Source of the DNA: Limnoperna fortunei
Lineage: Eukaryota > Mollusca > Bivalvia > Mytilida > Modiolidae
Direction: 5' to 3'
NCBI GenBank assembly: GCA_944474755.1
Contig: OX104111.1
Coordinates: 94,716,805 to 94,780,804, forward strand
Length of the DNA: 64,000 nucleotides
Each line of letters begins with the position of its first letter. Within the stretch, counting starts at the first letter, position 1. A model generated the notes under the pieces. The model was given only the letters and a program-made list of their open reading frames with translations. It ran no database searches and was not told where the DNA came from. The translations under genes and the position numbers were made by a program. Shown here piece after piece: positions 62,809-64,000 of this stretch.

Positions 62809-63718
62809 ATGTCAGCAGTAGGATGTCCAATATCATGCCGTAATTACGTCACGGACGACCTTGAGGCCGCCATCGTTGTCGCACTCATAACCGCTCATTG
62901 CACCACACACGCTCCTAGACAGGCTGTCAAAGTATTAAAAGTAAAAGAGACCAACAATATCGACACCAGGAACACGTGAAGAATGGGCATATCTCAGTCT
63001 CAATGGTCTGACTATGTAGACGCCACTAAAATCAATTGCCTTGATCGCGTGGTACAGCCTTTTAGAATGCTGCGAAGAAGAACTTCGAAAAGACTTAACT
63101 CGATCAGCTGGTGGCAGTCTTGTCTTATTATAGCTAACAAGTCTGAAGTAGAATTGATGGCAGCAATAAAAAAACTGACAGTTCGAGAGGAAAACACAAA
63201 GGTAGCTCAACTGACCATGCAATACATGCATCAAGATCGTGATGAGTGTGTACGCCGTTTCTGTGCAAGACATAAAACAGGCTAGTATTTGCAAATTATT
63301 CCTAATAAAAAGTGCCCAGCTTGCAGCCCTGATGTAAATTACACTGACACAATTGACGTATTAGCAAGCGGCATCTGTGACCCTCAAATACAATTGGAAC
63401 TCCTTAGTGATAAGAATCAGGACATATCATTAGAAGAAGTAGCACAATTTGTCGAAGATAAAGAGTGTGGAAAAGGATCCGCCTCCGGACTATTAGGCTC
63501 TCATGAGGTCCAAGCAACAGTCAGTAGTTCATACAGAAAGGCAAAACAAACCGCTGTCAAAGATAAAACCGAAGCTTGCTCATACTGTGGCTAGAAAGGA
63601 CACGGTAAAAACACCTGTCCGTGCAAGAAAATCAGAATGCCCAGCTACCGGTCATAGATGTGAACACTATAATCGGAGGAAACCACTTCTAAAGTGTTTA
63701 CCGGAGTAAGGACAAACC
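62809..63718 (+). pseudogene. Decayed gag of an LTR retrotransposon
   Basis: Gag-like sequence broken into pieces. ATG at 62809 opens a frame that stops near 62977 and resumes in the same frame at 62983, with a short stretch in another frame between, suggesting two compensating indels. Further stops lie at 63283-63285 and at 63592-63594, the latter inside a CCHC zinc knuckle (CSYCG, stop, KGHGKNTC). A second Cys/His-rich patch follows (ECPATGHRCEHYN) in another frame. The knuckle and the following protease show it belongs to an LTR retrotransposon, probably Ty3-like, as inference. It looks non-functional. Confidence 0.82.
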
Positions 63719-63899
63719 GAAAGCGAAACCCAGTGCACACAATGTCAATGACTACGAGAATGCGGCGTATCATCAATGTCTACACACTGACAATACCTTG
63801 GCTTTGGACCACCACCTATATGACAACTTATCTGATATTGGATAAAAAGACATTCAAAATCTCAACTGTTCATAAATCTTACAATCAAAGCATCACCCG

Positions 63900-64000
63900 A
63901 GGAATAAAGAAGCTTTTGGTTTCCACCTTAAAGCTGGTACACACGCTGTTCGTATTTCCGCGATGGCAGACACTGGATGCCAAAGCTGTCTCGCGGGTAT
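63900..64000 (+). pseudogene. Start of retropepsin-like protease (cut by window edge)
   Basis: The frame containing GAC ACT GGA at 63969-63977 reads ADTGCQSCLAG, the DTG active-site motif of a retroviral-type aspartic protease, preceded by hydrophobic VRIS. It lies in a different frame from the gag pieces. Pol continues beyond the edge; its integrity cannot be judged. Confidence 0.7.

Overview
The window looks like nuclear DNA of a bivalve mollusc, probably a mussel; that assignment is inference. It is AT-rich and has animal genes with short exons, GT-AG introns and many small transposon remnants. Its tRNA-derived SINEs end in (AAAC)n, a style familiar from molluscs. No prokaryotic gene organisation, rRNA or functional tRNA gene was seen.

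Two host genes are supported, both on the + strand. (1) Bases 1-3640 hold the last three coding exons of VCP/p97 (AAA+ ATPase), its 3' UTR and part of a long upstream intron. (2) Bases 11110-39448 hold a complete Patched (PTCH) Hedgehog-receptor gene. I resolve 27 coding exons whose phases all agree, giving 3924 nt (1307 codons plus stop). A likely 3' UTR intron starts 3 nt after the stop, and the 3' UTR extends to about 40.4 or 41.8 kb. PTCH contains the N-terminal cytoplasmic segment, TM1, extracellular domain 1, a sterol-sensing domain with GVDDMF, a central loop with three PPxY motifs, TM7, extracellular domain 2, TM8-12 with GIGVEF, and a short C-terminal tail. Three exact GLI/Ci sites (GACCACCCA) lie in its introns, fitting the conserved rule that patched is a transcriptional target of its own pathway.

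Between VCP and PTCH lies a 1.1 kb non-autonomous PIF/Harbinger-like transposon (6579-7675) with 32-bp terminal inverted repeats and a TTA target duplication. The rest of that interval shows no gene I can support.

From about 42.5 kb to the right edge is repeat-rich accessory DNA: a 5'-truncated reverse-transcriptase fragment and a solo copy of its 3' tail; a family of about 103-bp fold-back elements with 9-10 bp target duplications (44.96, 52.95, 54.16, 55.49 kb); a TCGCGA-rich inverted repeat (45.5-46.4 kb); a broken LINE RT fragment next to a 139-bp fold-back element (49.6-50.2 kb); several SINE copies; a (TAA)n/(TTA)n microsatellite; a 2.6 kb array of about 180-bp units interrupted by a 445-bp inverted-repeat element (56.5-59.1 kb); a decayed Jockey/CR1-like LINE (59.8-61.2 kb); and, at the edge, the decayed gag and start of protease of an LTR retrotransposon (62.8-64.0 kb).

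I found no wholly new gene system. The observations most worth follow-up are the intronic GLI sites of patched, the PPxY cluster in its central loop, and several unnamed short inverted-repeat element families with visible target duplications.
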